DNA of 33,639 bases from an uncultured Muribaculaceae bacterium (GCA_910584365.1 CAJUAF010000027.1:1-33639); one strand, 5' to 3'; positions 5,434-15,223 are shown, counted from the first letter of the stretch. Made by a program: numbers and translations. The notes: generated from the sequence alone by a model not told the origin.

Positions 5434-6939
5434 TCAGCGGACGAGTTTCAGGACGGGGGTGGAGCCGTCGGCGAGGAGGACGCGGACAATGAAGACGCGG
5501 GCGTCGTAGGGGGCCGTATCGACCTGCATCGTCGGGGACTGGAAGTTTTGGGCGATGGTGAAGCAGCGGCCGGAAACGTCGTAGAGCTGGGCGGCGCGGA
5601 TATCGACGGAGGCGGCAAGATGAAGCACTGTGCCGTCAAAGGCGGCGGTCAGGCCGCTATTGGCTTCGGCATCGTTGTCAATCGTCGGAGCATCGGTGCC
5701 GGAAAGGGCAACGATGTTGAAATCCTGCCACTGAGGCAGTTCCTTATAATAATCTCCCTGACCGACGCCGACAAGCAGGGTCACCTGCGGCTGGTCGACA
5801 CCTTCCCACACGGAAGTTCCCAGGGCCGGAGCTTCCTGGAGAACAGTGGCGTCGATATGCTCTACGGTCCAGCGCTCCATCGCGTTGTCGTCAAGCATTT
5901 TAAGTGTGGCCGGGAGGGTAATCTTCTGAGCCGACAGACCCGAGAGGGCATATTTTCCCACGGTCTCAAGCGACGTATCGCCGATATCTGCGGGATTCAC
6001 CGAAGTGCCATACAGCAGATAGTCGGCCACGGTGTCCGTCCCTTCGGGAAGAAGCTGCGCCAGGGAAGCGTCGATGGCGGCGTCCTTGAAGAAGGCGCCG
6101 ACGCCGAGCGAAGATGCCGAAGCAGGGAACGCTACGACCTTGAGCGAGCCGCAGTTGGCGAAAGCCCAGTCGCCGACAGAGTTCAGCCCCTCGCATCCGG
6201 AAAGGTCGGCAGCCGTCAGGCCCGAATGGCTGAACGCCTCGTCGCCGACGGAAGTCAGCGAGGCAGGGAAGTCTATCGATGTCAGGGCCGCACATCCGGC
6301 GAAAGCCCGGGCGCCGACGGAGGTCAGCGAGGCGGGAAGTTTCACTGAAGTCAGCGACTCACATCCCTGGAAGGAGGAGGCGGGAAGCGCCGTCAGCGGA
6401 GCCTCGATGACAACGGTTTTCAGGGCCTTGCAGTCCTTGAAAACCATATTCCCGATTTCCCGGACCGAAGCCGGCAGGGTAATTGTCTCCAAAGCGGTCA
6501 TGCCCGAGAAAGCGCCGGTGGCTATGCGGGTGACGGTGGAAGGGATTACAAGCTGGCGCACACGGGTATTGCCGAGCGCTCCGTCGGCGATTTCCGTAAG
6601 CCCGGCGGGGAGGACAAGCGTCGAAAAATTTCCCGACATCAGTGCGCAGTAGGGAAGCACGCCCGCGGGGGAAGAAGTCTGGCCGGTCTCCGACTTGCGT
6701 CCCTGATATGGAGCAATAGTGACCCCGGAGAGGTCAAGCGACTCCAGGGAAGTCATCTCGCGGAGAAAATCGAAATCAGTAACGTCAAGGGAACCGGTGA
6801 CCGTCAGGGAGGTCTCCTCTGAGGGATTCGGCACCGCGTTTCTCAGTCCCCCGGCCTCAGTCTCGACAGTAAGAGCCGCCGCAGACAACGGAGCGACACA
6901 GAGGGCCGCGCATATTGTGATTCTTTCAAAAAGCTTCAT
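5434..6939 (-). CDS. BspA-like leucine-rich-repeat surface protein with sorting-tail-like C-terminus
   Basis: The 501-residue protein begins with a signal peptide (MKLFERITICAALCVAPLSAAA). This ATG is preferred over a long upstream extension without signal features. Residues about 90-390 carry repeats of about 23 residues of the LRR_5/BspA type, with recurring units such as FxGCxxLTSVxLPASLTSVGxxAF. The end of the protein (LYDVSGRCF, then a VFIVRVLLADG strand and a basic tail LKLVR) resembles a type IX secretion C-terminal domain. Family members are often cell-surface adhesins or glycan/protein binders, so surface display is likely. The sorting route is inference, because no type IX machinery lies in the window. 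It stands alone on the minus strand, divergent from the DUF5715 gene. Confidence 0.85.
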   Translation of the reverse strand: MKLFERITICAALCVAPLSAAALTVETEAGGLRNAVPNPSEETSLTVTGSLDVTDFDFLREMTSLESLDLSGVTIAPYQGRKSETGQTSSPAGVLPYCALMSGNFSTLVLPAGLTEIADGALGNTRVRQLVIPSTVTRIATGAFSGMTALETITLPASVREIGNMVFKDCKALKTVVIEAPLTALPASSFQGCESLTSVKLPASLTSVGARAFAGCAALTSIDFPASLTSVGDEAFSHSGLTAADLSGCEGLNSVGDWAFANCGSLKVVAFPASASSLGVGAFFKDAAIDASLAQLLPEGTDTVADYLLYGTSVNPADIGDTSLETVGKYALSGLSAQKITLPATLKMLDDNAMERWTVEHIDATVLQEAPALGTSVWEGVDQPQVTLLVGVGQGDYYKELPQWQDFNIVALSGTDAPTIDNDAEANSGLTAAFDGTVLHLAASVDIRAAQLYDVSGRCFTIAQNFQSPTMQVDTAPYDARVFIVRVLLADGSTPVLKLVR

Positions 6940-7004
6940 CAGGAATATACAGTATTGTTCAATAATACAACTGAAAAACACGCGAATTATTGCGCGGTTT
7001 TTGT

Positions 7005-7012
7005 TAACTTTG
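7005..7012 (+). promoter_or_regulatory. -7 element before the DUF5715 gene
   Basis: TAACTTTG fits the Bacteroidetes -7 consensus and ends eight bases before the ATG at 7021, implying an almost leaderless transcript. A -33 element at the usual spacing is not clear. Confidence 0.45.
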
Positions 7013-7020
7013 CGGATGAA

Positions 7021-7914
7021 ATGATGAAAAATGAAAGGACAACAGCCGGCCTGAGAATCCTGCCGGCGATTCTGCTTGCGATACTTGCCACCGCTTCCGG
7101 TTGTTCCGGGGAAAAGAACCGTGCCGAAAGCCTCCCCGGCGCCCTGGAAACGGAAATCGAGAGTTTCCGGACCGACGATACCGACCCGACCGGAGAGCCG
7201 GCGACAGGCGAAACCCCGGAAGAACACCCGGCGGTGGCCGCCGTCACCTCCATGCTCGGCCATGCCGGAGTGATGGCAATCCTCATGCCTTACGACACCG
7301 TAAAAGCCCATAACCCCTACGAAGCTCATTTCGACTCGATGCCTCCCGGAGGCATCAAGATGAAAATCAACGGACTGGGAGGCTACCTGGGGCGCGTCTT
7401 CAACGACAGCAACAAGGTCCACCTGGCCGCTGCCGAAAGCGTCGGCATAGCCCCGCTCCACACCTTAGGGGACGTCTGGCGACAGGCACCGCGCCTGGAG
7501 CGCCTCCAGACCTGCGAGGCATACTACCTCGACAATCTGACCCACTCCCTTCCCTACCTTGTCCCGAAAGCCCACACGCTGCTGAAAGAAATCGGCCTGG
7601 CCTTCCGCGACTCGCTCAACTCCCGCGGCGGCGGTTACTACCGGATAAAGGTCACAAGCGTCCTGCGCACCCCCGCCCTGGTAAAGCGCCTGCGCCGCCG
7701 CAACCGCAACGCCGTCGACACTTCCGCCCATCTCTACGGCACCACCTTCGACATCTCCTACCTGAAATTCATCTGCGACTCCACGCAGATTCCCCGCACC
7801 CAGGAGGATATGAAGAATCTCCTGGGGGAAGTCGTCCAGGACTTCCGGCTCAAAGGACGCTGCTACGTGAAATATGAGCGCAAACAGTCCTGCTATCATA
7901 TAACTGTCCGCTAA
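7021..7914 (+). CDS. DUF5715 family lipoprotein, peptidase M15-like
   Basis: The 297-residue protein has a lipoprotein signal ending ATASGC (Cys28). ATG 7021 was chosen because the predicted promoter lies just before it; an in-frame ATG follows at once. After a Pro/Glu-rich linker, residues about 140-297 match the Bacteroidales DUF5715 family. The motif SAHLYGTTFD (235-244) fits the SxHxxGxxxD zinc-site motif of VanY-like M15 peptidases, and His293 in CYHITV could be the third ligand. A role in trimming or sensing peptidoglycan from a membrane anchor is inferred; activity is unproven. The AsmA-like gene follows after 28 bases and is probably cotranscribed. Confidence 0.75.
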   Translation: MMKNERTTAGLRILPAILLAILATASGCSGEKNRAESLPGALETEIESFRTDDTDPTGEPATGETPEEHPAVAAVTSMLGHAGVMAILMPYDTVKAHNPYEAHFDSMPPGGIKMKINGLGGYLGRVFNDSNKVHLAAAESVGIAPLHTLGDVWRQAPRLERLQTCEAYYLDNLTHSLPYLVPKAHTLLKEIGLAFRDSLNSRGGGYYRIKVTSVLRTPALVKRLRRRNRNAVDTSAHLYGTTFDISYLKFICDSTQIPRTQEDMKNLLGEVVQDFRLKGRCYVKYERKQSCYHITVR

Positions 7915-7942
7915 CCCCCCGACACATAACATCCGCGCTGAA

Positions 7943-10900
7943 ATGAACGAACAGACCGAAAGACAGACTTCCGCTCCGACACCCGCCGACAGCGCCCCCG
8001 CCGCAGGGAAGCGCCGCCGTCCGCTGTGGCTGAGGGCCCTGAAATGGACGGGCATCACCGCCGGCGTCCTCGTGGCGCTGTTTCTGATTGTCTGCACCCT
8101 GATTGTCTGGATTCTCACTCCGGGGAAGCTCACTCCGATAGTGGAGCGGCAGGCATCGGAGTACCTCGACGCCGACATCCGCATAGGGCGCGTCGAACTG
8201 ACCTTCTGGCATACCTTCCCGAAAATGACCGTCGACGTCGACTCCCTCGAAGTAATCTCCCGCTCCCTGAGAAAACTTTCCGACGCCGAACGCGCCACCC
8301 TCCCCGCCGACGCCGACTCGCTTCTGAGGCTCACCGCCTTCCACGGCGGCCTGAATATCCTCCCGCTCATGACCGGAAACATCCACCTCTACGATGTGAT
8401 TTTCCGGGAACCGACAGTCAACCTGGTGGCCGTCAACGACTCCGTGGCCAACTATGACATTGTTCCCCCCTCGGAGGAAGCCGCCGACTCCTCGTCGCTC
8501 TTCATCCCCGGGATAATCCTAAACCGCTTCGTCATCGAAAACTCCGGTCCGCTGCGTTACCGGTCCCTCGCCGACAGCACCGATCTTGCCGTCAGCCTGG
8601 AGAACGTCACCCTCCACGGTCCGGACGCGCCGGTCTACCGCCTGTCGGCCCGCGGCGCCACCGCCATCCCTCTGCTGAAAGATTTCAACCTTCATGAATT
8701 CACCTTCGGCATCGACGGACGCCTGGAGTGGTCGCCCGACGCGCCGCTCTGCGTCGCCGCCCGGGATGTGAAACTGGACATCGACCGATATGCTTTCCGA
8801 TTCGACACGGCGCTTGACCTCAGTGACGCCCCGACCCTGACCGAACTACGCGCCCGGGTGGAGGATTTCCCCGTAGCTGACGCCCTCACCCATCTCCCCG
8901 CGGATCTGCGGACATATGCTGCTCCCCTGAAGACCGACATGAAAGTCAGTTCCTCGCTGGAGCTGACGCGCCCCTGGGTGCTGACCGACACCGCCATTCT
9001 CCCCTCTTTCCGCGCCTCCCTTTCCATCCCCTCCTGCAAGGCGGACTACCAGCAGCTCCATCTGCGCGAAGCCGCCCTCGACCTGGAAGTGGACTTCGAC
9101 GGGGAGAAAATCGACAACTCCCGGTTCAATCTCAAAAAACTGCGTCTGGCCGGCCGCAGCATCGACGTCAGTCTGAGCGGAAAAGCCTCCGCGATCCTAT
9201 CGGATCCCAAGGTCGAAGGGCGCTTCCGGGGCAACGTGGCGCTCGGGACGCTTCCGGCATCGCTCACCTCCAGGCTGCCTGTACGCCTGGTAGGGCGCAT
9301 TTCCGGAGAATCGGATTTCCGGTTCCGGCTCAGCGACCTGGCTCCCAAGCGGTTCCATCGCGTCTACGCCGACGGCTCCATCGAATTCACCGGTCTGGAG
9401 GCATCGGCTCCCGACGGTTTCCTCCTGCGCCTCAACAACGGACGGATAGAATTCGGCACGACCGACTCTTTCGTCCGCGAAGGACATAAAGTGGACTCCC
9501 TGCTGAAAGTCTCCCTGAAGATCGACACACTCTCCGCCCTGGCCGACAGCATGGTACTGGAACTCAAGAATCTCCGGGCAGGAATCGGCTCCGTAAACCG
9601 GAAAAGTTCGTCCGACACCTCGGAAATCAATCCTTTCGGAGGGAGCATCGCCCTGGAGCGGCTGAAATTCGATTCGGCGGCCGACACGCTTCGGATCCGG
9701 CTGCGCGACGCCCGCATCGGCGGGGCGCTCCGCCGCTTCGAGGGGAACGCCCGCGCCCCGCTCATGAACCTGCGCATCAACGCCGCACGGATGATGATGC
9801 GCCAGGCCTTTACCCGCTTCTCGCTGCGCGAGACCGACATGGCCCTGAACATCAACCTGCGTCCGCGCAAGGAAGGACGCCCGGATCTTTCGCAGGAGGA
9901 GAGGACGCGCAGACGCCATGCCGCCGACAGCATCGATTCCGTAAGCCGCGACAACGGCGACGTGGACCTGCGTCTCGACCGGGGTATGCGGCGGATGCTG
10001 CGCCGCTGGGACTACAACGGCTCCCTGCGCGCCACCCGCGGCCGGTTCGTCACACCCGTCTTCCCCCTGGACAACCGCCTGAGCCGTATCGACCTGCGAT
10101 TCAACGCCGATTCCGTAATCCTCTCGGGACTGAAATATACCGCCGGGGAAAGCGATTTCCTCATCGACGGCACGATTTCCAACATCCGCCGGGCGCTGAC
10201 CTCACGCCGCAACAATACGCTGGGCATCCGGTTCAACGTAACGTCGGACACCATCAACGTCAACCAGATTGTCAAGGCTCTTTTCGCCGGAACGGCACCA
10301 CGCTCCGCGGAAATACCCGACAGTCAGGACCAGGATGACGACCTCCCCGCCGTCACCCCCTCGCTGGAAAACGACACCGCCGCCACCGGCCCCCTGCTGC
10401 TCCCCCACAATCTCGACGCCCACATCAGGGTAAGGGCCCGGAATATCCTCTACTCCGACCTGGAGTTGCACGGTTTCCGCGGGGACCTGCTGCTTTATGA
10501 CGGCGCCCTTAACCTGCGCGACCTGTCGGCCTCGACCGACATCGGATCAATCTCCCTCAATGGCCTATATTCGGCCACCCACGCCGACTCCCTCCAGTTC
10601 GGGCTCGGGATGAAAGTGAACCGCTTCATGCTCGACCGCCTCACTTCGCTTGTCCCGGCCATCGACACCATGATGCCGATGATGAGGGATTTCGCCGGAA
10701 TCGTCAACGCCGACATCGCCGTCACAACCGCCCTGGAAAAGAACATGGACATCAACATCCCCTCCATGCGAGCCGCCATCAAAATCGAAGGAGACTCCCT
10801 GGTGCTGCTCGACGCCGACACGTTCAAGACCCTCTCGAAATGGCTCATGTTCAAGAACAAGAAGCACAACATGATCGATCATCTCTCCGTGGAAGTCGTC

Positions 10901-11398
10901 ATCGACAGCTCCACCATCGAACTTTACCCCTTCATGTTCGACATCGACCGCTACCGCCTCGGTGTGATGGGCCACAACGACCTGGCCATGAACCTCAACT
11001 ACCACATTTCGGTACTGAAATCCCCGATGCCGTTCAAATTCGGCATCAACATAAAGGGGACACCCGAGAACATGAAAATCCGCCTCGGAGGAGCCAAGTT
11101 CAAGGAAAACATGATCGGAGAACGCCAGATAATCGCCGACAACACCCGCATCAACCTTGTCCGCGAAATCGACAACGTCTTCCGCCGCGGCGTAAGCAAA
11201 GCCCGCTCCGGACGGCTCAGTTTCCGCCCGGCGGCACTTACCCCGGAAGAAGCCGCCCGGCGGAAGGAACTGCTGGAATCCCCCCTCGACGGGGAGGAAC
11301 GCATGAGCTACGCCGACTCCCTGCGGATGATCCGCGCCGGTCTGATAGAGAACCCCGACACACTCCGCTTCCCTCCGGCCCCGGCGACCGGCCGCTGA
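7943..11398 (+). CDS. AsmA-like envelope protein
   Basis: The 1151-residue protein has a basic cytoplasmic N-terminus (GKRRRPLWLRALKW), one membrane helix at about 37-58, and then an AsmA-type N-terminal region (TPIVERQASEYLDADIRIGRVELTFWHTFPKMTV). The long periplasmic body is rich in alternating strands, typical of lipid-transport bridge proteins of the AsmA/TamB group. The C-terminal region (about 900-1080) resembles AsmA C-terminal domains. Such proteins are thought to carry phospholipid between membranes or help outer-membrane assembly. The gene follows the DUF5715 lipoprotein gene at 28 bases. It is separate from the TamB gene 3.8 kb downstream, so the window encodes two large proteins of this broad class. 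Confidence 0.85.
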   Translation: MNEQTERQTSAPTPADSAPAAGKRRRPLWLRALKWTGITAGVLVALFLIVCTLIVWILTPGKLTPIVERQASEYLDADIRIGRVELTFWHTFPKMTVDVDSLEVISRSLRKLSDAERATLPADADSLLRLTAFHGGLNILPLMTGNIHLYDVIFREPTVNLVAVNDSVANYDIVPPSEEAADSSSLFIPGIILNRFVIENSGPLRYRSLADSTDLAVSLENVTLHGPDAPVYRLSARGATAIPLLKDFNLHEFTFGIDGRLEWSPDAPLCVAARDVKLDIDRYAFRFDTALDLSDAPTLTELRARVEDFPVADALTHLPADLRTYAAPLKTDMKVSSSLELTRPWVLTDTAILPSFRASLSIPSCKADYQQLHLREAALDLEVDFDGEKIDNSRFNLKKLRLAGRSIDVSLSGKASAILSDPKVEGRFRGNVALGTLPASLTSRLPVRLVGRISGESDFRFRLSDLAPKRFHRVYADGSIEFTGLEASAPDGFLLRLNNGRIEFGTTDSFVREGHKVDSLLKVSLKIDTLSALADSMVLELKNLRAGIGSVNRKSSSDTSEINPFGGSIALERLKFDSAADTLRIRLRDARIGGALRRFEGNARAPLMNLRINAARMMMRQAFTRFSLRETDMALNINLRPRKEGRPDLSQEERTRRRHAADSIDSVSRDNGDVDLRLDRGMRRMLRRWDYNGSLRATRGRFVTPVFPLDNRLSRIDLRFNADSVILSGLKYTAGESDFLIDGTISNIRRALTSRRNNTLGIRFNVTSDTINVNQIVKALFAGTAPRSAEIPDSQDQDDDLPAVTPSLENDTAATGPLLLPHNLDAHIRVRARNILYSDLELHGFRGDLLLYDGALNLRDLSASTDIGSISLNGLYSATHADSLQFGLGMKVNRFMLDRLTSLVPAIDTMMPMMRDFAGIVNADIAVTTALEKNMDINIPSMRAAIKIEGDSLVLLDADTFKTLSKWLMFKNKKHNMIDHLSVEVVIDSSTIELYPFMFDIDRYRLGVMGHNDLAMNLNYHISVLKSPMPFKFGINIKGTPENMKIRLGGAKFKENMIGERQIIADNTRINLVREIDNVFRRGVSKARSGRLSFRPAALTPEEAARRKELLESPLDGEERMSYADSLRMIRAGLIENPDTLRFPPAPATGR

Positions 11399-11436
11399 AT
11401 CGGAGTGCAAAATTTCGGGAATTGGGAAATAATGCT

Positions 11437-11444
11437 TATCTTTG
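11437..11444 (+). promoter_or_regulatory. -7 element for the aminotransferase gene
   Basis: TATCTTTG fits TAnnTTTG and lies 21 bases before the ATG. A TTG at 11422-11424 is closer than usual, so the -33 element is uncertain. Confidence 0.45.
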
Positions 11445-11465
11445 CAGAGAACTAAAAATCAGTTT

Positions 11466-12695
11466 ATGGAAAGCTCAAGAATTGCTGAGAGAATCAGGCA
11501 GCTGGCCGCTTCCGCCACGCTGGCCATGTCGCAGAAGAGCAGCGAACTGCGCGCTGCCGGAGTTGACGTAGTGAATCTTTCTGTCGGCGAGCCTGACTTC
11601 GCCACCCCCCTTCATATCAAGGAGGCCGCCAAGAAAGCCATCGACGACAACTTCACCCATTATTCTCCCGTAGCCGGTTATCCCGGACTGCGCGAGGCCG
11701 TGGCCGAAAAGCTCCGCAAGGAGAACCATGCCGGCTACGAGGCCGCCCAGGTGGTTGTCTCCACCGGCGCCAAGCAGGCCCTCAGCAATGTGGTGCTGGC
11801 CGTGGTCAATCCCGGCGACGAAGTCATCATCCCCGTTCCCGCGTGGGTCAGCTACGTGGAAATGGTCAAACTCGCCGAAGGCAAATCCGTGCTTGTCCCC
11901 GCCGGAATCGAGCAGGGATTCAAGATCACCCCCGCCCAGCTTGAAGCTGCCATCACTGACCGCACCCGCCTCATAATGCTATGCTCCCCCTCCAACCCCT
12001 CCGGCGCTGTATATTCCCGCGAGGAACTCCGGGGCCTGGTCGAGGTGCTGAAGCGTTATCCGCAGGTCACCGTCCTTTCCGACGAAATCTACGAGCATAT
12101 CAACTATACTCCCGAGGGACACGTCTCGATGGCCGAGTTCCCCGAAATCGCCGACCGCCTTGTGATTGTCAACGGCGTTTCCAAAGCCTACGCGATGACC
12201 GGATGGCGAATCGGCTACATGGCCGGACCGCTCGAGATAGCCAAAGCCACCACCAAACTCCAGGGACAGACCACCTCCGGCACCTGTTCTATAGCCCAGA
12301 AGGCAGCCGAAGCCGCTTACCGCGGTCCCCAGGACTGCGTGGAGGAGATGTGCCAGGCTTTCCGCCGCCGCCGCGACCTTATCGTCCGCCTCGCCCGCGA
12401 AATCCCCGGTCTGAAGCTCGACGAACCTCAGGGAGCATTCTATATCTTCCCGGAAATCAGTGCCTTCCTCGGCAAGAGCTACACAGTGACCGCACCTGAC
12501 GGCACTGAGACCGTCAGCGTAATCAGGACTGACGCCGACCTGGCCATGTATCTTCTGGAAGTGGCCCATGTGGCTACGGTAGCCGGCTCCGCGTTCTGTA
12601 TGCCGGGCTATCTGCGCCTGAGCTATGCAGCCGCCGACGCCCTCCTGACGGAGGCGATGCGCCGCATCCGCGAGGCCCTGGCCCGTCTGGCCTGA
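11466..12695 (+). CDS. Class I pyridoxal-phosphate aminotransferase, aspartate aminotransferase type
   Basis: The 409-residue enzyme starts with MESSRIAERI after the predicted promoter. It has the fold type I signature elements: NLSVGEPDF (37-45), the Gly-rich STGAKQAL (99-106), CSPSNPSG (173-180), the cofactor-binding SDEIYEH (205-211), and the Schiff-base lysine Lys240 in NGVSKAYAMTGWRIGY. The length fits the AspC/AAT subgroup Ib, which moves the amino group between aspartate and 2-oxoglutarate in the cytoplasm. Other substrates (prephenate, aromatic amino acids) cannot be excluded. tyrS begins 51 bases downstream, so cotranscription is possible. Confidence 0.9.
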   Translation: MESSRIAERIRQLAASATLAMSQKSSELRAAGVDVVNLSVGEPDFATPLHIKEAAKKAIDDNFTHYSPVAGYPGLREAVAEKLRKENHAGYEAAQVVVSTGAKQALSNVVLAVVNPGDEVIIPVPAWVSYVEMVKLAEGKSVLVPAGIEQGFKITPAQLEAAITDRTRLIMLCSPSNPSGAVYSREELRGLVEVLKRYPQVTVLSDEIYEHINYTPEGHVSMAEFPEIADRLVIVNGVSKAYAMTGWRIGYMAGPLEIAKATTKLQGQTTSGTCSIAQKAAEAAYRGPQDCVEEMCQAFRRRRDLIVRLAREIPGLKLDEPQGAFYIFPEISAFLGKSYTVTAPDGTETVSVIRTDADLAMYLLEVAHVATVAGSAFCMPGYLRLSYAAADALLTEAMRRIREALARLA

Positions 12696-12720
12696 ACCGC
12701 AAACCAACTTCTGTCAACCA

Positions 12721-12748
12721 ATCCGATAAATCCGATATAACATCCGAT
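12721..12748 (+). repeat. Three ATCCGAT heptamers in the tyrS leader
   Basis: ATCCGAT occurs at 12721, 12730 and 12742; the last copy overlaps the tyrS start codon. A fourth copy lies at 14113-14119 in front of the lipid kinase gene. It may be chance or a small regulatory motif. Confidence 0.35.
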
Positions 12749-14045
12749 GAATTTCATTGAAGAACTTACCTGGCGAGGTATGATCCACCAGTCGATGCCC
12801 GGCACCGAAGAATACCTCAAGAAAGGTATGACAAGCGCATATCTCGGAATCGACCCCACGGCCGACTCCCTCCATATAGGCCACCTTGTAGGCGTGATGA
12901 TGCTCAAGCATTTCCAGCGCTCGGGCCACAAACCCATCGCCCTTGTCGGGGGAGCTACCGGCATGATCGGTGACCCCTCCATGAAGAGCCAGGAACGGAA
13001 GCTCCTGGACGTGGAGACCCTCCGCCACAACCAGGAATGCATCAAGAAGCAGCTGGCCAAGTTCCTCGACTTCGACAGCGACGCCCCCAACGCCGCGATT
13101 CTGGTCAACAACTACGACTGGATGAAAGACTTCGGCTTCCTCGACTTCATCCGTGAAATCGGCAAGTGCATCACCGTCAACTACATGATGGCCAAGGACT
13201 CCGTCAAGAAGCGTCTCTCAGGCGAATCGGGCCAGGGGATGTCCTTCACCGAGTTCTCCTATCAGCTGCTCCAGGGTTATGACTACCTCCACCTGTATCA
13301 GAACAACGACTGCCACCTGCAGCTCGGAGGCTCCGACCAGTGGGGCAACATAACCACCGGCACCGAACTCATCCGCCGCATCGCCGGAGGGGACGACGCT
13401 TTCGCCCTGACCTGCCCGCTGATTACCAAAGCCGACGGCGGCAAGTTCGGCAAGACCGAGAGCGGCAACGTATGGCTCGACCCGGCCCGTACCACTCCCT
13501 ACCAGTTCTATCAGTTCTGGCTCAATGTCTCCGATGCCGACGCCGAGAAATACATCAAGATTTTCACCGTCCTCGACAAAGAGGAAATCGACGCACTGGT
13601 GGAACAGCAGAAGCAGGACCCCGGACAGCGTCCCCTGCAGAAGCGCCTGGCAAAGGAAATCACCACCATGGTACATTCCGCCGAAGACTACGAGATGGCC
13701 GTCGAAGCCTCGCAGATTCTCTTCAGCAACAAGGCCACCGACGCTCTCCACAAAATCGACGAGGCCACCCTGCTGGCCGTGTTCGACGGAGTGCCTCAGT
13801 TCGAGATTTCCCGCACCCTCCTCAGAGAGGGCACCAAGCTGGCTGACCTGCTGGTCGACCACGCGCCCGTCTTCCCCTCCAAAGGGGAGCTGCGCAAACT
13901 GGCCCAGGGGGGCGGTTTCGCGATTAACAAAGAAAAAGTCGCCGACCCCTATGCACCATCCTCCGAAGCGCTCCTGCTCAACGACAAGTATATCCTTGTC
14001 CAGAAAGGGAAGAAAAACTATTACCTCCTGAAAGTCACCGACTGA
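12747..14045 (+). CDS. tyrS: Tyrosyl-tRNA synthetase
   Basis: The 432-residue cytoplasmic class I enzyme charges tRNA-Tyr with tyrosine. Visible landmarks are YLGIDPTADSLHIGHL (32-47) with the HIGH motif, GSDQWGN (195-201) in the tyrosine pocket, and KFGKT (233-237) as the KMSKS-equivalent loop, of the bacterial TyrRS type. The C-terminal 80 residues form an S4-like RNA-binding domain (LRKLAQGGGFAINKEKV). The length and order match bacterial TyrS. A GC-rich hairpin follows the stop. Confidence 0.96.
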   Translation: MNFIEELTWRGMIHQSMPGTEEYLKKGMTSAYLGIDPTADSLHIGHLVGVMMLKHFQRSGHKPIALVGGATGMIGDPSMKSQERKLLDVETLRHNQECIKKQLAKFLDFDSDAPNAAILVNNYDWMKDFGFLDFIREIGKCITVNYMMAKDSVKKRLSGESGQGMSFTEFSYQLLQGYDYLHLYQNNDCHLQLGGSDQWGNITTGTELIRRIAGGDDAFALTCPLITKADGGKFGKTESGNVWLDPARTTPYQFYQFWLNVSDADAEKYIKIFTVLDKEEIDALVEQQKQDPGQRPLQKRLAKEITTMVHSAEDYEMAVEASQILFSNKATDALHKIDEATLLAVFDGVPQFEISRTLLREGTKLADLLVDHAPVFPSKGELRKLAQGGGFAINKEKVADPYAPSSEALLLNDKYILVQKGKKNYYLLKVTD

Positions 14046-14058
14046 CACCAGACAACAA

Positions 14059-14094
14059 GGCGGCGCGTCAGATCCCCCGGGTCTGACCGCCGCC
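14059..14094 (+). terminator. Hairpin terminator after tyrS
   Basis: GGCGGCGCGTCAGATCC pairs with GGTCTGACCGCCGCC (small mismatches) around a short loop and is followed by TGAATTTTC. It starts 14 bases past the tyrS stop. It probably ends the aminotransferase/tyrS transcript, though the U tract is short. Confidence 0.7.
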
Positions 14095-14131
14095 TGAATT
14101 TTCACCCTCGTTATCCGATACTTGCGCAACT

Positions 14132-15097
14132 ATGGCGAAGCTGATGCTTGTTATCAATCCCATCTCCGGGACCGGCAGTAAGAAAGGGGTCAGGGAGATG
14201 GTGGAAAAGGCCATGGCCGAGTGCGGTCATGAGGTTGACGTGCGCCTTACCGGAGCGCGCGGCGACGCCACCCGCCTTGCCCGCGAGGCCACCCGCCAAG
14301 GCTATTACGGTGTACTTGCCTGCGGCGGCGACGGGACCGTCAACGAGACCGCCCGCGCACTCTGCGGCACCGGGACAGCCCTGGGAATCCTCCCCGCCGG
14401 ATCGGGCAACGGTCTGGCTCGCCATCTGCATATCCCGGTGGATATTCAGGCAGCACTGAAAATCATCGCTTCCGACAATATCGTGGACTCCGACTACGGC
14501 ACCGTCAACGATCTGCCGTTCTTCTGCACGTTCGGCATGGGATTCGACGCCGCCGTAAGCCACCGCTTCGCCCGGCGCCAGCGCCGCGGACTGCTTAGCT
14601 ACGTCACGAGCGCCGTATCGGAATATGTCCAGTACCGCCCCCAGACCTATACCGTCTCGGCCAACGGCAAGCTGCTGACCGAAAAAGCCTTCCTGGTAGC
14701 CGTCTGCAATGCCTCCCAGTGGGGCAACAACGCCTATATCGCCCCCGAGGCGTCCATCACAGACGGGTTGCTCGACATCACAATCGTACACAGCGGGACG
14801 GCCATCGACGCCGCCGTCATGGGGATGGATATATTCACCGGATATATTAACAAGAACACGATGGTCCACACTTTCCGCGCTCCCGCCTGCGTGATCTACC
14901 GCAACAGCGACGGAGAGGCCCATATCGACGGAGAACCCGTCACCCTGGGGGATATCCTCGACGTAAAATGCCACCGGGGCGCCCTGAAAATCTTCACCCC
15001 GGGGGGAGACCACAGCTTCACTCCCGTCATCACCCCTCTGAAAGAGATGCTCAAGGACGCCCGTCTGGGACTGAACCATCTCCTCCATGTAAAGTAA
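14132..15097 (+). CDS. Diacylglycerol kinase-family lipid kinase
   Basis: The 321-residue protein has the DAGK catalytic domain at its N-terminus: VINPISGTGS (7-16), the nucleotide-binding GGDGTVNE (65-72) and the lipid-kinase signature LPAGSGNGLAR (87-97). The C-terminal half is the beta-rich YegS/DgkB-type domain. These cytoplasmic or membrane-associated kinases phosphorylate diacylglycerol or sphingoid lipids. Bacteroidales make sphingolipids, so a sphingosine-kinase-like activity is possible but not decidable here. It has no signal peptide, and it is flanked by envelope genes. Confidence 0.88.
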   Translation: MAKLMLVINPISGTGSKKGVREMVEKAMAECGHEVDVRLTGARGDATRLAREATRQGYYGVLACGGDGTVNETARALCGTGTALGILPAGSGNGLARHLHIPVDIQAALKIIASDNIVDSDYGTVNDLPFFCTFGMGFDAAVSHRFARRQRRGLLSYVTSAVSEYVQYRPQTYTVSANGKLLTEKAFLVAVCNASQWGNNAYIAPEASITDGLLDITIVHSGTAIDAAVMGMDIFTGYINKNTMVHTFRAPACVIYRNSDGEAHIDGEPVTLGDILDVKCHRGALKIFTPGGDHSFTPVITPLKEMLKDARLGLNHLLHVK

Positions 15098-15223
15098 CGT
15101 GGTTTCCTGTCGGAATCAGCCCCCTCTCCCGTACTGGGAAAATATCGCGACAACGGAACTTTTCAGACTCCGGAAGCGTTTCAGATTTAACGTTCCACTA
15201 CTTATCTATTGAGAGGGTTTATT

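Noticed and set aside
5419..6348. 309-codon plus-strand frame over the BspA-like gene
   Set aside because: It is the mirror of the leucine-rich repeats; the minus-strand protein has a signal peptide and repeat motifs.
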